NCBI GenBank assembly: GCA_029262375.1
Contig: JAJCZM010000038.1
Location: forward strand, 1 to 64,000
DNA length: 64,000 nucleotides
Reading direction: 5' to 3'
From: Deltaproteobacteria bacterium
GTDB lineage: Bacteria > Desulfobacterota > Binatia > UBA1149 > SPBQ01
The notes below the pieces were generated by a model. It was not told the origin of the DNA. It did no database searches and worked only from the letters and a program-made list of their open reading frames with translations. Made by a program: the position numbers and the translations under genes. This document shows positions 62,801-64,000 of the stretch, piece after piece (position 1 is the stretch's first letter; each line of letters starts with the position of its first letter).

Positions 62801-63344
62801 GATGGAAGAAGCCGATCTGGATCGCGAACAACAAATTCGTTGCACGAGCGGCCTGGTTCGACAGTTCGACCGTTTCGCTCGCTAGAAGATTCGCGACGGC
62901 ACTGATGCCCGTGGCCGAGAGCGCGGCGGCGACGTCGGCGTCGAACTGCCATAGTTCTGCGACGCAATCGGTACTCGAGTCGGCAATAGCCTGCGCGCGC
63001 TGGTCGGCACCGAGCGCCGCAAATTCAGCGGAAGAACAAGGACCGACGCTACTCGCGGCAATCAAGCTAGGCGACTGCCCACGCCCGCCGACAACCGCGT
63101 CGCGACGACGCGGCTGTACTTCGCGCGCAAACGGATCGGGACGCACCTGTAGCCGTTCGGCGCAGGCGGCGTCATCGAGCGCCGTGGCCTGCGGTCCGGC
63201 CGGTGCGTACGCGCCGGTTCGCCCGATCGACAGATCGACACCTGCTTGCGCGACCGATGGTCCGACCGCAGAGGCAAAAACAGAAAGGACCGGCAGAACG
63301 GCAAGGCACAACGACGTGCGCAGTATCGCGATCGCAAAACGCAT
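59835..63344 (-). CDS. secreted M9-type collagenase with FnIII and dockerin-like domains
   Basis: 1169 residues with signal peptide (to about 34). A long helical N-terminal half (100-400) resembles the activator part of microbial collagenases. The peptidase part has H502-E503-Y-V-H506 in ELLRHEYVHYLDARH and the third zinc ligand E535 in VWYNEGLAEFLAG, the spacing of family M9. Further on come a beta domain, a fibronectin-III-like stretch (PPAVPAGVAAVDGPGSVALS) and a region with LLLLHGGYAQDYLF. The end is a dockerin-like module (GDADGDGSVTASDALIIL, CDANGDLLITATDALAVLQY). Probably digests collagen-like or other proteins outside the cell. Confidence 0.82.
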   Translation of the reverse strand: MRFAIAILRTSLCLAVLPVLSVFASAVGPSVAQAGVDLSIGRTGAYAPAGPQATALDDAACAERLQVRPDPFAREVQPRRRDAVVGGRGQSPSLIAASSVGPCSSAEFAALGADQRAQAIADSSTDCVAELWQFDADVAAALSATGISAVANLLASETVELSNQAARATNLLFAIQIGFFHRFYESTLEYDEPAVTLARDAVVGVAGHADFMTEDAAMNALRARWIDALDGTDSTHLALAHVTSMLARYVDDPSFAALQDERAVVYSCLFSLYRQIANAGNALGEASPWFTIVEQPLADLVATLALDDAFTSDSEFLVDNALWVLGHFSYLDASTAAYGRQALTSAFDLFDEMSGLWLRTVIALDTFFAATLSGGELLDLEQIRADVSAAALPNEYAFDDGRLILRTAVDYATARQMFDAMKEVESQFFRTTTYLDPVPGDPNDVLTLIVYASPDDYASYQPFLFGLPTNNGGIYIEIDSTFYTYDRTPEQSIYTLEELLRHEYVHYLDARHVIAGMFGDAGSLYDDGRLVWYNEGLAEFLAGSTRSDGVLPRSKLYSNIETDDDWLSVAEIVAASYNGGFKFYRYAGAFFHYMAVVEPNLLTDLFAAVRSNDQGVLDALYAEISSDPDVQAAYEEHLLTMIAAVGSGALAFAEDASTMVTPVVLPVGNVDEILDAIGEVANPETGSLTTSATRYRYTEAIEVALATPSVAGMSGVTALSEAAHVYVDSLLDDLAPEGENFVATVGWFGNVEIGATSATATLVLEGPYRAPTGDVDPPAVPAGVAAVDGPGSVALSWEANTDDDLWGYVVYRAENIVGPYFPMVSAPLLTAEYLDTDVVATVEAYHYMVTALDASGNESDPSVVVSAASSTSVLLLHGGYAQDYLFEFNVYAAALDDLGIGYDVWDPFVDGEPSQELIGGYADGLIIWSASYVNTAALPGQLGPGRVAFMQDYLDAGGTLLLTGSYTAGALEGTSLFTDYVGITDLGHGVDFPQIVGADGDVIGDGLDLTLLPDRGGYVSEIALSSPGNAAFHYDPTSGDDTLTGNGVVGVTGSEVHRLVYLALPLDALTASSRTALVDRVVEWAHAERPEPDDEPALMMGDADGDGSVTASDALIILVASVSAGQCTPCACDANGDLLITATDALAVLQYAVGLLTELGSPVGCAASP

Positions 63345-63769
63345 GATGGAAGACCGACGCGGCCGACGGTCAACACAATGCTAGCGACGCAGGAGAGTCG
63401 TTCTCTACTTCAATCGACCGCGGTCCACGGCGGCACCGACAGACACCGCGACGTCGATCAAAGAACTTGGCACGCGGTCGGCCATAACCGTCGGCATGCG
63501 CGCCGCCATATGGCGTTCGTTGTCATGCTTGCCGCGACGCCCAGCTCCCCACGCGGCCCGACGTTTGGCTCTCGCTGCGCTGGTGAAACGCGCCGACGGC
63601 CTCTCAAGTAGCAGGGCGACACGCAAGCGCTACGAGATGCCGGACCGCGCGGCCTGATCCATAGCTTCCGGCGCAACAAAACGAGAAAACTTGGCGACGC
63701 GGGCTGCCCTTGAGCGAACGGCGCGAGGGGGTCGAGTGACGCAATTTGCCCAGCTGGCCGGCTGGCCGA
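63345..63769. other. gene-free stretch, nothing recognised
   Basis: About 425 bases between the collagenase start and the fructosamine-kinase stop. Short open frames on both strands look random (Arg/Ala/Ser-rich). It must hold the collagenase promoter; no clear -35/-10 pair, repeat or hairpin stands out. Confidence 0.5.
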
Positions 63770-64000
63770 CTAGCCGACGAAGCGTTCGAGAGTCGCGTTC
63801 GCGCTGCGACCGTAGCTCTCGCCGAAGAGCACGGCATGCACCAAGAGCGGGTAGAGATTGTAGATCGGTACGCGCACTTCGAAGAAATCCGGCTGCAGCG
63901 GCCGGATCTCTTTGTAGCGATCGAAAAACGCGGCACCGAACGTAGAGAAGAGCGTAGAAAAGGCCAGTTCGATCTCGGGATCGGCGTAGTAGATGGCGGG
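63770..64000 (-). CDS. fructosamine kinase family protein, C-terminal part (cut by window edge)
   Basis: Open frame from the right edge to a TAG at 63770-63772, 76 residues seen. PAIYYADPEIELAFSTLF, AAFFDRYKEIRPLQPDFF, IYNLYPLLVHAVLFGESY and NATLERFVG match the end of the fructosamine-3-kinase/YniA family: the 'D.E.dla...lFgg' block and the 'lY.Ll.hl..FG..Y' helix. These kinases phosphorylate sugar adducts on proteins, a glycation-repair step. No start is visible. Confidence 0.85.
   Translation of the reverse strand, partial: PAIYYADPEIELAFSTLFSTFGAAFFDRYKEIRPLQPDFFEVRVPIYNLYPLLVHAVLFGESYGRSANATLERFVG

Noticed and set aside
1..64000. CRISPR array, rRNA operon, cohesin or sortase genes
   Set aside because: None seen; the only short tandem repeats are the 9-base set at 45821 and the AAAAGTCCCAYC pairs.

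Overview
GC-rich Gram-negative chromosome segment: it has an outer-membrane TonB receptor, lipoproteins and Sec-type signal peptides. The many large secreted proteins carrying dockerin-like, thrombospondin-type-3-like, DUF4215 and CSLREA modules, next to ordinary proteobacterial housekeeping genes, resemble uncultured Deltaproteobacteria/Binatota-like genomes. The lineage is an inference only; no rRNA gene is present.

Layout. (i) 1-15.8 kb: end of an HNH endonuclease gene, then a run of secreted proteins (dockerin-bearing, CSLREA/DUF4215, a paralogous repeat protein, a degenerate vWA protein, a 1085-residue metal-binding-loop protein), rsgA, and a tyrosinase-like gene lying in frame behind a HAF-repeat gene. 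(ii) 15.9-28.0 kb: GT4 glycosyltransferase, DEAD-box helicase, 2OG-Fe(II) oxygenase, a second copy of the secreted repeat protein, an unusual YbiT-like ABC-F ATPase, a fatty-acid desaturase and a 1.3-kilo-residue dockerin protein. (iii) 28.28-44.59 kb: an integrated genomic island flanked by direct repeats of the 3' half of tRNA-Ser(CGA). It carries an 11-gene heme acquisition operon read right to left: zinc-ribbon protein, secreted protein A, TonB-dependent receptor, secreted protein B, hmuS, hmuT, hmuU, hmuV, exbB, exbD, tonB. It also holds a dockerin metalloprotease gene cut by a group II intron fragment, an IS21 fragment, and a tyrosine integrase that has lost its N-terminus. (iv) 44.5-64 kb: intact tRNA-Ser, tadA, small membrane and lipoproteins, HAD hydrolase, aldehyde dehydrogenase, crotonase, quinone oxidoreductase, MATE exporter, RibD-C-like reductase, lytic-transglycosylase-like lipoprotein, the three-gene proton-translocating transhydrogenase, another dockerin protein, SDR, PP2C phosphatase, an M9 collagenase with a dockerin-like tail, and the end of a fructosamine-kinase gene.

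Most notable: the island is defined to the base. Joining its two ends in silico restores a stop codon to the integrase. The heme operon starts at a TTGACA-N17-TATCCA promoter overlaid by a near-perfect palindrome, and contains two paralogous secreted proteins of unknown function on either side of the receptor. Nine secreted proteins carry dockerin-like modules of two distinct types. The ABC-F ATPase has one complete and one fully eroded composite ATP site.
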